DNA of 64,000 bases from Verrucomicrobiota bacterium (GTDB lineage: Bacteria; Verrucomicrobiota; Verrucomicrobiia; Verrucomicrobiales; DEV007). The DNA is taken from the NCBI GenBank assembly GCA_018970725.1, contig JAGWVU010000017.1, forward strand, positions 1-64,000, given 5' to 3'. Below, piece by piece: positions 18,264 to 26,617 of the stretch. Under the pieces are notes generated by a model. The model was not told where the DNA came from. It was given only the letters and a program-made list of their open reading frames with translations, and ran no database searches. Numbering within the stretch: position 1 is the first letter of the stretch; each line of letters starts with the position of its first letter. The translations under genes and the position numbers were made by a program.

Positions 18264-19054
18264 GCGTCATGGAAGAGACCGATATCGTTCGCCTGCGCGG
18301 GGTGAGCGTGCGCCGCGGGGACACGCTTTTGCTCAACGGGGTGGATTGGACCGTAAGGCCAGGGGAACAATGGGCCGTCCTGGGGGCCAATGGATCCGGC
18401 AAGACCTCGCTCCTCAACACGCTTTCGGGATTCCTCCAGCCGACTTCCGGCAGCATCGAGGTCTTCGGCCAGCGCTTCGGGCAGACCAACTGGAACGAGT
18501 TGCGCCGGGTCATCGGGGTCATCAACCACACGGTCGCGGATTGGATTCAGGAAGGCGAGACCGCCCTCGAGATCGTCATCGGAGGTATCCACTCGCAGAT
18601 CAACTACTGGGGGCGCATCGCGAAGAAGGACGTGGTCCGGGCCCGGGAAACCCTTGACAGTTTCGGGATGGGACCGGCGGAGAGCCGCACCTGGGCCCAA
18701 CTTTCCCAAGGGGAGCGGCAGCGCGTGCTCATCGCGCGGGCCATCATGGCTGCCTACCGCATCCTCATTCTGGATGAACCTTGCGCGGGACTCGATCCCG
18801 TGGCCCGCCACCGGTTCCTCGAGTTCATGGATGGGATCGCCTCCCGTCCCGGCGCGCCCGCGTTGTTTCTGGTGACGCATCATGTCGAGGAGATCACGCC
18901 GGGTTTTGATCATGTCCTCCTTTTGCGGCAAGGCGGGGTCCTGGCCGCCGGACCCCGGGCGAAGGTGCTCAACGCGGCCTTGCTGAGCCGGGCTTACGAC
19001 GCTCCGGTGAAGCTGCGCCAGTCCGCGGGACGGCTCTTTTTGGAGATGGAGTGA
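18260..19054 (+). CDS. ABC transporter ATP-binding protein
   Basis: A 264-residue ABC ATPase. Walker A is G-A-N-G-S-G-K-T near residue 41, the signature is degenerate L-S-Q-G-E near 152, and Walker B L-I-L-D-E-P is near 174 with the switch His in V-T-H-H. The L-S-Q-G-E signature and the Y-D-A-P-V-K end resemble ModF-type or YlmA-type ATPases, which work as single ATPase domains with no known permease. No permease gene is adjacent here. It is the last gene of the parA run and overlaps the HAD gene (ATGA), so it may act on the same substrate or envelope structure. Confidence 0.85.
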   Translation: MSVMEETDIVRLRGVSVRRGDTLLLNGVDWTVRPGEQWAVLGANGSGKTSLLNTLSGFLQPTSGSIEVFGQRFGQTNWNELRRVIGVINHTVADWIQEGETALEIVIGGIHSQINYWGRIAKKDVVRARETLDSFGMGPAESRTWAQLSQGERQRVLIARAIMAAYRILILDEPCAGLDPVARHRFLEFMDGIASRPGAPALFLVTHHVEEITPGFDHVLLLRQGGVLAAGPRAKVLNAALLSRAYDAPVKLRQSAGRLFLEME

Positions 19055-19058
19055 AGCC

Positions 19059-20840
19059 TCACTCCGCGCTCCATTCCCCGTCCCAAATCGGACCGTGATC
19101 GATGCCCCGGTTGTCTTGGTAGAGGCTGAAGGTGGATTCCATCCGTTTCAGGAAGGCGGCGAAGGCGGCGTCGTCCCGGTGGAAAAGCGAATTCGGGTCG
19201 TCCGGGATGAGGCCGGCTTTGCGCAGGGCGAAGTGAAGTTGTGTCAGGTTGTCGCCAAAGAGGGCGAGCCGGTCCTTTTGGGAAGCGGTGGTGCATCCGG
19301 CCAGGGTGGCGCGGAAACATGTTTCCATGGTGGGAAAGAGAGGCGCGTAGATGGCTTGCATGACCGCGCGATTCACTTCGTATTGGCTGCCTTTGTAGAC
19401 CGGTGATTGCGCCTCCTTGTGCACGAGCATCCGGGCGTCGAGTTGATCATACAAGGCGCGCATGTGGGGCCATCCCGGGCCGTAAGCCCGATGCAGCCAA
19501 TCATCGAGAGCGGCCCTGACATTGAGGCGAGGATCCCACAACTGTTTGGCGAGGAGATAGTTGATCGGGGCATTCACGCCCCAGGCGCTGGTGCCGATCA
19601 TCCGGGCGCCCCAGATTTTGTGGCTGGCGGCGGCCGGCAGTTCGCGCTCGAGGATGTCGAGGGAAACCGGAAGCGGTGCGCCGTGGTAGCCCCGCATCCA
19701 GGTGGAGTAATTGTGATAGACGAGGCGCGGGGTGGCGCGGCTCCACTTCTCCATGACGCCGGGGAATTCGGCGCGATAGACCGGTTTCAGGAGGCCGTAA
19801 CCATAATAGTTCAGGGGAGCCCAACAGAGGCTCATGTTATCCGGGAGTTCCGGCAGGGGGGCTTCCGGGGGATATTGGTAGTTGTAATAGACAAAACCAC
19901 CCAGCCTTCGCCCGGGTCGTTCCCGGGCCACGATCTCCGCCACCCGTTGGTAGAAGGTCAGGATGGCGCGCGCGTGATTCGGTTTTCCGTGAGGATCCGT
20001 TTCCACGAGTGGTGCGCAACGCTCACAGGTGCAGAAGCCGCCGCCATCCGTGGGGGAGAGGCTCGCCATGGGGCGCTCCGGATGGCGGTCGATATTTTCG
20101 ATGACGCGTTGCGCGAAAAGTTCCACCAGACCGGGGGCGGTAGTACAGAAAAAAGTCACCTTGCCCCGGCGCTCGAAGTTTCCGTTGGACGGTTTCCATT
20201 CGGGATGCGCCACGAAGTCCGCGGGTTTAAGATAATCATCCCAAGAATGGCCGTAAGCGGCGAGCCAGGGATTAAGGCTGTTGGTCAGGCGTTGCCGCTT
20301 CATCCAATCGAGCGTGGGGAGATGGCGGCCCGTGAGTTCCCGCTCGCTCTCCCCGAGGTAGGCCAGAGCCCGGATCGTGAACCCGGGGGCCCCGCGCACT
20401 TCTTCCGCCAGTTCGAGGTCTTCCAGCTTCCGGCGCGGGATTTCCTCGCCGAGCGGTCCGGGGAGAAGCCAGCGCACCCCGAGGCAGCGTTCCGCAAATT
20501 CCAAGGTGCCCCAGAGAGTTCCATGACTGGGGACCTCCCACAAGCCGGGGCGCTCGCTCTCGTTGCCCGCGATGACGATGTCGCTCTTTTCCATCCGGAG
20601 GACAAAACCATCGTGGGGCAGGCTGTCGTCGCGGTGGAGGCGGATTGCCGGTTGGGCGGTCGGGCCGGGGACCATCGGGAGCATTTCTCCGGTGGAAGCG
20701 AGCAAGAGACGCTGCAATTCCCGGGCCGCCCAGCGGGTGGTCTCCGGAGCGTCCGCTTCGAGCTGGATGACCCGTTCCGGGGCGGCCTGAACCAGCCAGG
20801 GCAGGAGGAGGAGGAACCAGAGCGTGGTCGTGGGGCGCAT
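19059..20840 (-). CDS. Secreted DUF4838 protein with GH20-like N-terminal domain
   Basis: A 593-residue protein from the ATG at 20840; four codons further upstream another ATG exists. A signal peptide ends near V-Q-A-A-P. Residues ~25-120 look like the small alpha/beta domain found in front of GH20 and alpha-glucuronidase barrels (A-A-R-E-L-Q-R-L-L). The main body fits DUF4838: T-D-G-G-G-F-C-T-C-E-R-C-A, F-V-Y-Y-N-Y-Q-Y-P-P and Y-H-N-Y-S-T-W-M. The two-Cys C-T-C-E-R-C motif is typical of the family. These proteins are predicted glycan-active enzymes in Bacteroidetes and PVC bacteria; activity is not established. It converges on the ABC gene with 4 bp between. Confidence 0.8.
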   Translation of the reverse strand: MRPTTTLWFLLLLPWLVQAAPERVIQLEADAPETTRWAARELQRLLLASTGEMLPMVPGPTAQPAIRLHRDDSLPHDGFVLRMEKSDIVIAGNESERPGLWEVPSHGTLWGTLEFAERCLGVRWLLPGPLGEEIPRRKLEDLELAEEVRGAPGFTIRALAYLGESERELTGRHLPTLDWMKRQRLTNSLNPWLAAYGHSWDDYLKPADFVAHPEWKPSNGNFERRGKVTFFCTTAPGLVELFAQRVIENIDRHPERPMASLSPTDGGGFCTCERCAPLVETDPHGKPNHARAILTFYQRVAEIVARERPGRRLGGFVYYNYQYPPEAPLPELPDNMSLCWAPLNYYGYGLLKPVYRAEFPGVMEKWSRATPRLVYHNYSTWMRGYHGAPLPVSLDILERELPAAASHKIWGARMIGTSAWGVNAPINYLLAKQLWDPRLNVRAALDDWLHRAYGPGWPHMRALYDQLDARMLVHKEAQSPVYKGSQYEVNRAVMQAIYAPLFPTMETCFRATLAGCTTASQKDRLALFGDNLTQLHFALRKAGLIPDDPNSLFHRDDAAFAAFLKRMESTFSLYQDNRGIDHGPIWDGEWSAE

Positions 20841-20938
20841 GCACCCTGTCAAACGTTCCCGGACCTGGCATTCTTTCGGGCAAGGTTTCCCGGAACAAAG
20901 CGCTCGAAACGGAAGCGGACCGGGCGTATCCTCGTTCC

Positions 20939-21298
20939 ATGAAATCCGTGGTTCCCTGTGCCCGGGCGCTCCTTGCGCTGCTCCTTCCCGGCAGTCTGGT
21001 GCTCAGCGCCTGCACCCAGGAGGCGCAGAATGAAATCGGGCGATCGATCCAGAATTGGACGGGCGTCAACGGGGTCCTCGAAATTTACGCGGGGGACAAG
21101 CTGGTGAAACGCTTCGTCGGCGTGGACAAGTTGACCACCGCGACCGCGACGGGCGGCAGTTCTTCGAGACCCTATCGATTCGGGTATGGGGTGCTTGATG
21201 AGAACCTCAACGCCACGAAGGACGCCGGGGAAAAGCGGGTCTACTTCGAGTTCAGCGATTACTCGACGAACTACATCTTTTACGAGAGTCCTCATTGA
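20939..21298 (+). CDS. Small lipoprotein of unknown function
   Basis: A 119-residue protein with a lipoprotein signal: hydrophobic core and lipobox L-S-A-C around residue 24. The mature part is about 95 residues and ends in a Tyr/Phe-rich strand pattern (Y-F-E-F-S-D-Y-S-T-N-Y-I-F-Y). It matches no family that I recognise. It is divergent from the DUF4838 gene, with 98 bp between the two starts. Confidence 0.65.
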   Translation: MKSVVPCARALLALLLPGSLVLSACTQEAQNEIGRSIQNWTGVNGVLEIYAGDKLVKRFVGVDKLTTATATGGSSSRPYRFGYGVLDENLNATKDAGEKRVYFEFSDYSTNYIFYESPH

Positions 21299-21384
21299 AG
21301 CTCTCCGCGGTCGCCGGAAAGCGGCTCCTCGGTTGAACGATTCCCGGTCTGCCCTCACCAAGCGGCGGGAACAGGAGAGACACC

Positions 21385-23766
21385 ATGGCGCGGATTTGGC
21401 TCAGCTTCGTGATTTTGTGGCTCGTGATTGGGGGATTCGGCGGGGCCTCGCTGGGAGCGGGGGAATTCCGTTCCGCGTGGCAGGATGAGTCGGATCGGGT
21501 CTGGTTGGGAGAGGATTATTGGCCGGAGCGTCTCGCGGATTGGCGGATCCGGGCCGGTGCGGCCGAGTGTGTGGCGGGGCCGGGGGAACCGGGACACCGG
21601 GCGGTGCGGGTCCTGACGCAGCGCTTGGGCACCGGGCCGGGCGGTTTTGTCATGGAGCTTCGTTTTGAGTCCGCGGATCCGGTGGAAGCGGGGATCCGGT
21701 TCGGGGAAGGAGCTGGGGCGTGGAAGCTGGGGCACGGCCGGGACGGCACGGTGTTCCGCGGTCAGGGAGCGCCAGGGGGCGCGGGGAACGGGGTGGCCCC
21801 GGCGGGAGCACGGGTTCTCCGGATCGAGGGGAATGAAGAAGGGGGCGGGATCGTGGTCCGGACCGCGGTGCTGGACGATGCGGGAGCCAAGTTTGCGGAG
21901 CGGATCGATACGGTGGAGGAGGCCTTGGTGACGGGGCCGGTTTCGTTTTTCGCGACGGGCGGCGCGCGTCTCACCGGTTTGCGGATGGAGGGGGCGAGAT
22001 GGGTGACGGATCAGCGGGCCCATTTCGGGCCGATCGCCGGGGCGGTGCACACGTTGAGTCGCGGCGTGCTGAAGCTCACGGCGCAGTTGCTGCCGGTAGG
22101 GGCGGATGATCCGGACCGGGTGTTTCTGGAGACGGCGCGTCAGGGAGAATGGGAAACCATTGGCGAAGGGGTGATCGAGGTGCCGGGGTGGACGGCGACG
22201 TTCCGGATACCGAATTGGCGGGAGAACGAGGATGTGGCCTACCGGGTGGTATATGGGGAAGCGACCTGGGGCGGAACGATCCGGCGCAATCCTTCCGATC
22301 GCATGGAGCTCAACGTGGCGGTCTTGGCGGGGAGTGGCGCCCTTCTGGACGGGGCGGCTCCGTTCCCGTCCGGCGGGGTGAGGGAAGTGGTGGCCGGCGT
22401 GGGCAAGGCAGGACCGGACCTCCTCTTTTTTCCCGGTGGCCAGGTGCGACCGGGACGCGTGGTGGACCGGGGGAGCGTGTCGGGGATGACGATGGATTAC
22501 CTCCAGGGATGGTATCTCTGGCAGGCCTCGTTCCAAGATCTGACGCGGGATTTGCCCTGCGTGGTGTTGCCCGGGCCGGAAGATGGATTCCAGCGGGCGC
22601 TCTGGGGGGAAGGCGGTCGCCCGGCCCTGAGGGAAACGCTGGGCGGGTATCTGCATCCGGCCTCTTTCGTGCAAATGGTGCATCGGACCCAGACCGCCCA
22701 CCTGCCGGATCCGGTGGAGCCCGCTCCCGCGCTGCAGGGGATCCCGGTGTTTTTCACGGAACTGAACTACGGCCGGGTCGGATTCGCGGTGATCGAGGAT
22801 CACAAATGGAAGTCGGGCTGCGAGGGGATCGGTTTGCCGTTGGCCGGGGATGTGCGTCCGGAATTGGTTTCCGACCCCGCCGTGGATCCGCGCCAGTTGG
22901 ATCTGCCGGGCTTGAAACTTTGGGGCGAGCGTCAGTCCGCGTTTTTGGAGCGTTGGGTGGCGGACTGGGCGCAGACGGATTTGAAGGTCGCCCTGTCCGG
23001 AGCGTTGTTGGCGCAGATGGCGACCCATCAAGGGCCGGATCCGAAGGAGGCCGGGGCCGATCTTTCCACGAACGGTTGGCCGCAAGCGGGCCGTCGTTCG
23101 GCTTTGCAGATCCTGCGCAAGGGCGGGGCCTTTCATTTGGCGGCGGATGGCGGGTTGCCCTCGGTCATCCGTCACGGGGTCGAAACCCATGATGACGCGG
23201 TGCACTCCTTTGCGGTGCCGGAGCTGGTTCCCTCCGTCCCCCGGTTCTGGAAGCCAAGGTCCTCGGGCGGTGGTCGTGAGTCCGGGCAACCGTTCTGGAT
23301 GGGGCGGCACGTGGACGGGTTGCGCAATCCGGTCACGGTGGTGGCGGCGGGTCAACCGGAAGCGGAGGGCCGGGTTCCCGGGGGATTCGCCATGGTGCGG
23401 CTCGACCGTTTTGCCCGGAAGATCCACTGCGAGGCGCTGCGGATTTCCGGCGGTGGATGGATTCCGCTCGAGGGATGGCCGGTGACCCTTTCCCAGGAAG
23501 ACAACTTCGGTGGGCCGCCACGCTCGTGGTTGCCGCCGTTGCAGGTGAACGGGATCGCCAAGCCGGTGGTGCAGGTTTGGAGTGTGGCGGACGGGAAGCT
23601 GGTCTACGCGCGGCGGCTCCGGGAGCCGAGCTTCACGCCCTGGGTGCCGGAACCGGGCCGTTACGATGTGCGCATCGGGGATCCGGACACGGGACTGTGG
23701 ATCGACCTGAAGGGCGTGGAAGCGGCCGAGGAACCGTATCGCGAGGCCCGTGTGATCGAGTTCTGA
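21385..23766 (+). CDS. Secreted PhoD-like protein with degenerate metal sites (probable pseudophosphatase)
   Basis: A 793-residue protein with a signal peptide ending near S-L-G-A-G. Residues ~30-200 look like a LamG/jelly-roll beta domain. The rest aligns by eye with the PhoD-like metallophosphatases common in PVC bacteria: D-Y-L-Q-G-W-Y-L-W, F-F-T-E-L-N-Y-G-x-x-x-F-A-V-I-E-D, N-G-W-P-Q and the G-L-P-S-V-I-R-H-G block. At the places where the family binds metal this protein reads F-P-G-G-Q (for G-D-Q), P-G-P-E-D (for D-D-H-D) and A-D-G-G-L-P (for G-D-Q-H-L-P). Catalysis is therefore doubtful, and a glycan- or surface-binding role is possible. The family match is from memory. Confidence 0.65.
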   Translation: MARIWLSFVILWLVIGGFGGASLGAGEFRSAWQDESDRVWLGEDYWPERLADWRIRAGAAECVAGPGEPGHRAVRVLTQRLGTGPGGFVMELRFESADPVEAGIRFGEGAGAWKLGHGRDGTVFRGQGAPGGAGNGVAPAGARVLRIEGNEEGGGIVVRTAVLDDAGAKFAERIDTVEEALVTGPVSFFATGGARLTGLRMEGARWVTDQRAHFGPIAGAVHTLSRGVLKLTAQLLPVGADDPDRVFLETARQGEWETIGEGVIEVPGWTATFRIPNWRENEDVAYRVVYGEATWGGTIRRNPSDRMELNVAVLAGSGALLDGAAPFPSGGVREVVAGVGKAGPDLLFFPGGQVRPGRVVDRGSVSGMTMDYLQGWYLWQASFQDLTRDLPCVVLPGPEDGFQRALWGEGGRPALRETLGGYLHPASFVQMVHRTQTAHLPDPVEPAPALQGIPVFFTELNYGRVGFAVIEDHKWKSGCEGIGLPLAGDVRPELVSDPAVDPRQLDLPGLKLWGERQSAFLERWVADWAQTDLKVALSGALLAQMATHQGPDPKEAGADLSTNGWPQAGRRSALQILRKGGAFHLAADGGLPSVIRHGVETHDDAVHSFAVPELVPSVPRFWKPRSSGGGRESGQPFWMGRHVDGLRNPVTVVAAGQPEAEGRVPGGFAMVRLDRFARKIHCEALRISGGGWIPLEGWPVTLSQEDNFGGPPRSWLPPLQVNGIAKPVVQVWSVADGKLVYARRLREPSFTPWVPEPGRYDVRIGDPDTGLWIDLKGVEAAEEPYREARVIEF

Positions 23767-23775
23767 GCGACGGAA

Positions 23776-24408
23776 TTATTTCGCCGGCAAATTGGTCCAG
23801 CGCAGGTTGCGGTAGGCGGCCCAGGTTTGGTAGGTGGCGAGGCCGAGCGGCACGCACATTTCGATATCGCCGGGGCGCATGTCGATCTTGGCGCCTTCGT
23901 GGTTCAGGTTGACCACCTCCCGTTCGCCGATCCAGCAGGTGATGAACCGGTCGGTGACGCGGATCTTGACCGGATACCAGACGCCGTTTTCAAAAGCCTC
24001 GACGGTGGCCGTTTCGTTTTCGGATGCGTCCATGCCGTTGATGCTGGAGATGCCCACCAACCCCCCGCCCCAACCGCCGCAGACGAAGGTGCAGTGGCTG
24101 TCTTTGACCGGAATCGTGAGGGCGAGGAAGAAGTCGTCTCCGTTCACCTTTTTCGCTTCCAAGCTGATCTCATAGTTGACTTTGGCAGGGAGTTCGCCCT
24201 TCCAGACCACCGCGGTCAGGGGTTCCCCTTGGTCGAGCCGCAAATCCCCGCTGGCCTCGTCGATCCATACCCGGCCCTCACCGCCGAACTTGACCGCCTC
24301 CCATTTTCCGAGCGTTTTGCCGTCGAGGAGCGGAATCGGAGCCGGGGCCTCGGCGGCGGGGACCAATCCGATGGCGAGGAAGAAGAGAGAGACGATTCGG
24401 GGGATCAT
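23776..24408 (-). CDS. Secreted DUF1080 (3-keto-disaccharide-hydrolase-like) protein
   Basis: A 210-residue protein from the ATG at 24408; 18 upstream in-frame codons lack signal-peptide character. The signal peptide ends near A-A-E-A-P. The mature part has the DUF1080 concanavalin-like beta-jelly-roll: P-L-L-D-G-K-T-L-G-K-W at the start, then W-Y-P-V-K-I-R-V and a C-terminal Y-R-N-L-R-W block. DUF1080 proteins are abundant in PVC and Bacteroidetes genomes, and some hydrolyse 3-keto-glycosides. It converges on the PhoD-like gene with only 9 bp between stops. Confidence 0.8.
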   Translation of the reverse strand: MIPRIVSLFFLAIGLVPAAEAPAPIPLLDGKTLGKWEAVKFGGEGRVWIDEASGDLRLDQGEPLTAVVWKGELPAKVNYEISLEAKKVNGDDFFLALTIPVKDSHCTFVCGGWGGGLVGISSINGMDASENETATVEAFENGVWYPVKIRVTDRFITCWIGEREVVNLNHEGAKIDMRPGDIEMCVPLGLATYQTWAAYRNLRWTNLPAK

Positions 24409-24489
24409 GGGATGGCGTTGTTCTTTTGGCTTACAGCATTTCCCAGGGTTCCGCCAGCACAAGATCGTCCGGGGCCCATACCCCGCCGG

Positions 24490-25686
24490 TCACGGTGGTG
24501 GCGAAGGGTGGGCGAGCGCGCAGTCCCAGTCTTTCCAAACCGCCTCGTAACCGAGCCGCCGGAGGACCAGCGCCATTTCCTCCGGGGAACGGTCATCGGC
24601 AATCTCGAATTGGCCGGTGGCGGACTGGTGACCGGCTTCCGCTTCGCTCAAGGCCTCGATCCTGCCGCGCTTGGTCCGGTGGAGATTCCCGCTTCCCGCC
24701 CCCGTGTAGCCGCCTGGTTCGGTGTGGCTGCCCGCGCTCAGGTGGGTGATGCCGAGAGGAATCAAACCCTCCCGCAAGCCGGCCGGTTCCCGGGTGGAGA
24801 GGACGATGCCCAAATCGGGAAAGGCGAGCCGGAACGCCGCGATCAACTGCACCATCTCCCGGTCGGAAAGCTGGGTGAACGGGGTGAACTCTCCGGCGTG
24901 GGGCCGCAGCCGGGGGAGGGAGACGGTGAGTTGGGATTTCCAACAGTGGCGCTGCAGGTAATCGACGTGGGCCGCGAGGGCGGTGGCCTCGAACCGCCAG
25001 TCGCTCAGTCCGTGGAGGGCCCCGATGCCGAGCCGACGGAAGCCGGCGGCGTAGGCGCGCTCCGGGGTGTCCAGCCGCCAGTCGAAATCTTTCTTGGGAC
25101 CGGCGGTATGGACGATGGCGTAGGCGCTGCGGTCGTAGGTTTCCTGATAGACCACCAGCGCTTCCGCGCCGGCTTCGACCATGCGACGGTATTCCTCCTC
25201 CTCCATGGGACCGACTTCGAGGGCGATTCCCGGGATCTCGTCCCGGAGCGCGGCGATGCAGTCCGCGATGTAGTGGTTGGGGGCGAAGCGAGGGTGTTCC
25301 CCGGAGACGAGAAGGATGTGGCGGAATCCGCGCTCCTTGAGGGCCCGGGCCTCACGGATGACTTCCTCCACGGTGAGGGTCACGCGCAGGATGGGGTTGT
25401 CGCGCGAGAAGCCGCAATACTTGCAATTGTTGACACATTCGTTGGAGAGATAGAGCGGGGCGAAGAGGCGCATCGCCTTGCCGAACCGTTGCAAGGTCAG
25501 GCGGTGGGAGGCTTGGCAGAGGCCTTCCAGCGCCTCGCCCGCAGCGGGGGAGAGAAAGCGGGCGAAGCGGGTCATCGGTGGCCCCGCGCCCTCGAGGGAC
25601 GCGCGCACCGAGGCTGCGGTGGCGGTATGGGTCAGATCCTGCCAGGACTCCCAGGGAAGGCGGTCGAATGCCGTGGAAAAGGACAT
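24490..25686 (-). CDS. thiH: 2-iminoacetate synthase ThiH (tyrosine lyase, radical SAM)
   Basis: A 398-residue radical SAM enzyme from the ATG at 25686. It cleaves tyrosine to dehydroglycine and p-cresol for the thiazole ring of thiamine. The 4Fe-4S cluster motif C-V-N-N-C-K-Y-C-G-F is near residue 84, and the TIM barrel continues with V-S-G-E-H-P, E-V-G-P-M-E-E-E-E-Y and G-A-L-H-G-L-S-D-W, all ThiH-type. Sequence length and the absence of extra C-terminal Cys separate it from HydG. No other thiamine gene is near; it sits 10 bp after pheA in a run with tyrS. It could have another tyrosine-derived product, but ThiH is the best fit. Confidence 0.88.
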   Translation of the reverse strand: MSFSTAFDRLPWESWQDLTHTATAASVRASLEGAGPPMTRFARFLSPAAGEALEGLCQASHRLTLQRFGKAMRLFAPLYLSNECVNNCKYCGFSRDNPILRVTLTVEEVIREARALKERGFRHILLVSGEHPRFAPNHYIADCIAALRDEIPGIALEVGPMEEEEYRRMVEAGAEALVVYQETYDRSAYAIVHTAGPKKDFDWRLDTPERAYAAGFRRLGIGALHGLSDWRFEATALAAHVDYLQRHCWKSQLTVSLPRLRPHAGEFTPFTQLSDREMVQLIAAFRLAFPDLGIVLSTREPAGLREGLIPLGITHLSAGSHTEPGGYTGAGSGNLHRTKRGRIEALSEAEAGHQSATGQFEIADDRSPEEMALVLRRLGYEAVWKDWDCALAHPSPPP

Positions 25687-25696
25687 GGGTTCAGTT

Positions 25697-26617
25697 TCAG
25701 GATTCGAGCCGGTATTTCGGATAGACGCCCAAGAGAATCGAGTCCGCCACGGTCCGCAAGCGCTCGAGGGCGGTATCGACCCGTGCGGCGGCTTCCGGGG
25801 CCACTTCGAACTCGACGACAAAGGTGTATTCCCAGGAACGATCCCGCCGCGGCAACGGGTAAATGATGGCCAGATTGATGCCGGCCTCGGCGAACACGGC
25901 GAGGGATCTGGCGAGGCCCCCGGGCTCGTCGCGGCCCAGGTTGAACAGCAGGCAGATTTTCTGGATGTCTCCGGCCCGGCTTAACTCAGCCGGATTCAGG
26001 ACCACCCCGCCGTTGGGGTGGGGTTCGATCACCCAGAACCGGGTCACATTGCCATAGCCGCCGCCCGGCACGGGATCATCCACGCGGCGCATGATCTGCA
26101 AGTTCGGGTACCCAAGGGGCGCGTTGATCGAGGTGATGGCCGCGATCCCCGGGTCCGAGGCGGCCTCCCGAGCCGCGGCGTCGGTGCTGGCGCAGGTCTC
26201 GAACCCGAATGGATGCCCGGCGCGCAAGGTGTCGAGGGTTTCCTTGCATTGCCGCATCGGAATGGGATGGGTTTTGACCACCCGTACGTCCTCCAAACGA
26301 CCGGACTGGTTGGTCAGCCAAAGTTCCACCGGGACCGCCACTTCGCGGACAATGCGCACCCCGGTATCGCTCCCGGCCAAGGCACCGTGGGTTGGCAGGA
26401 CGGGTTGGACGACGGCGTGAAGGGTTTCGTCGACGATTCCGGCGAGTTGGTTTTCGACCGCCATGACGCCGCAATCCACTTCCCCGCGGCGGACGGCTTC
26501 GTGGATTTCCCCATGGGTCGGGTAACCGGTGAGTTCAAGGTCCGGCCCCAATTGCCGGGCGGCTTGGTGGGAGAAGGTGACGGGGAGTGAACCCAGGTAA
26601 GCCACGCGGCGTTTCAT
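25697..26617 (-). CDS. pheA: Prephenate dehydratase with C-terminal ACT domain
   Basis: A 306-residue monofunctional prephenate dehydratase that makes phenylpyruvate for phenylalanine. Residues ~1-190 are the two-lobed catalytic part: A-Y-L-G-x-x-x-x-T-F-S-H-Q-A-A at the start, V-E-N-Q-L-A-G-I-V-D-E-T-L near 53, and T-R-F-W-V-I near 192 with the key Thr. The ACT domain (~215-300) starts K-I-C-L-L-F. The Phe-binding E-S-R-P motif reads Y-P-L-P-R-R here, and the G-A-L-V motif reads G-G-L-A, so feedback control may be changed. There is no chorismate mutase domain. It overlaps tyrS by 4 bp. Confidence 0.88.
   Translation of the reverse strand: MKRRVAYLGSLPVTFSHQAARQLGPDLELTGYPTHGEIHEAVRRGEVDCGVMAVENQLAGIVDETLHAVVQPVLPTHGALAGSDTGVRIVREVAVPVELWLTNQSGRLEDVRVVKTHPIPMRQCKETLDTLRAGHPFGFETCASTDAAAREAASDPGIAAITSINAPLGYPNLQIMRRVDDPVPGGGYGNVTRFWVIEPHPNGGVVLNPAELSRAGDIQKICLLFNLGRDEPGGLARSLAVFAEAGINLAIIYPLPRRDRSWEYTFVVEFEVAPEAAARVDTALERLRTVADSILLGVYPKYRLES

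Noticed and set aside
24490-25686. HydG or another radical SAM tyrosine lyase
   Set aside because: The C-terminal extra cluster of HydG is absent and no hydrogenase gene is nearby; ThiH fits better.
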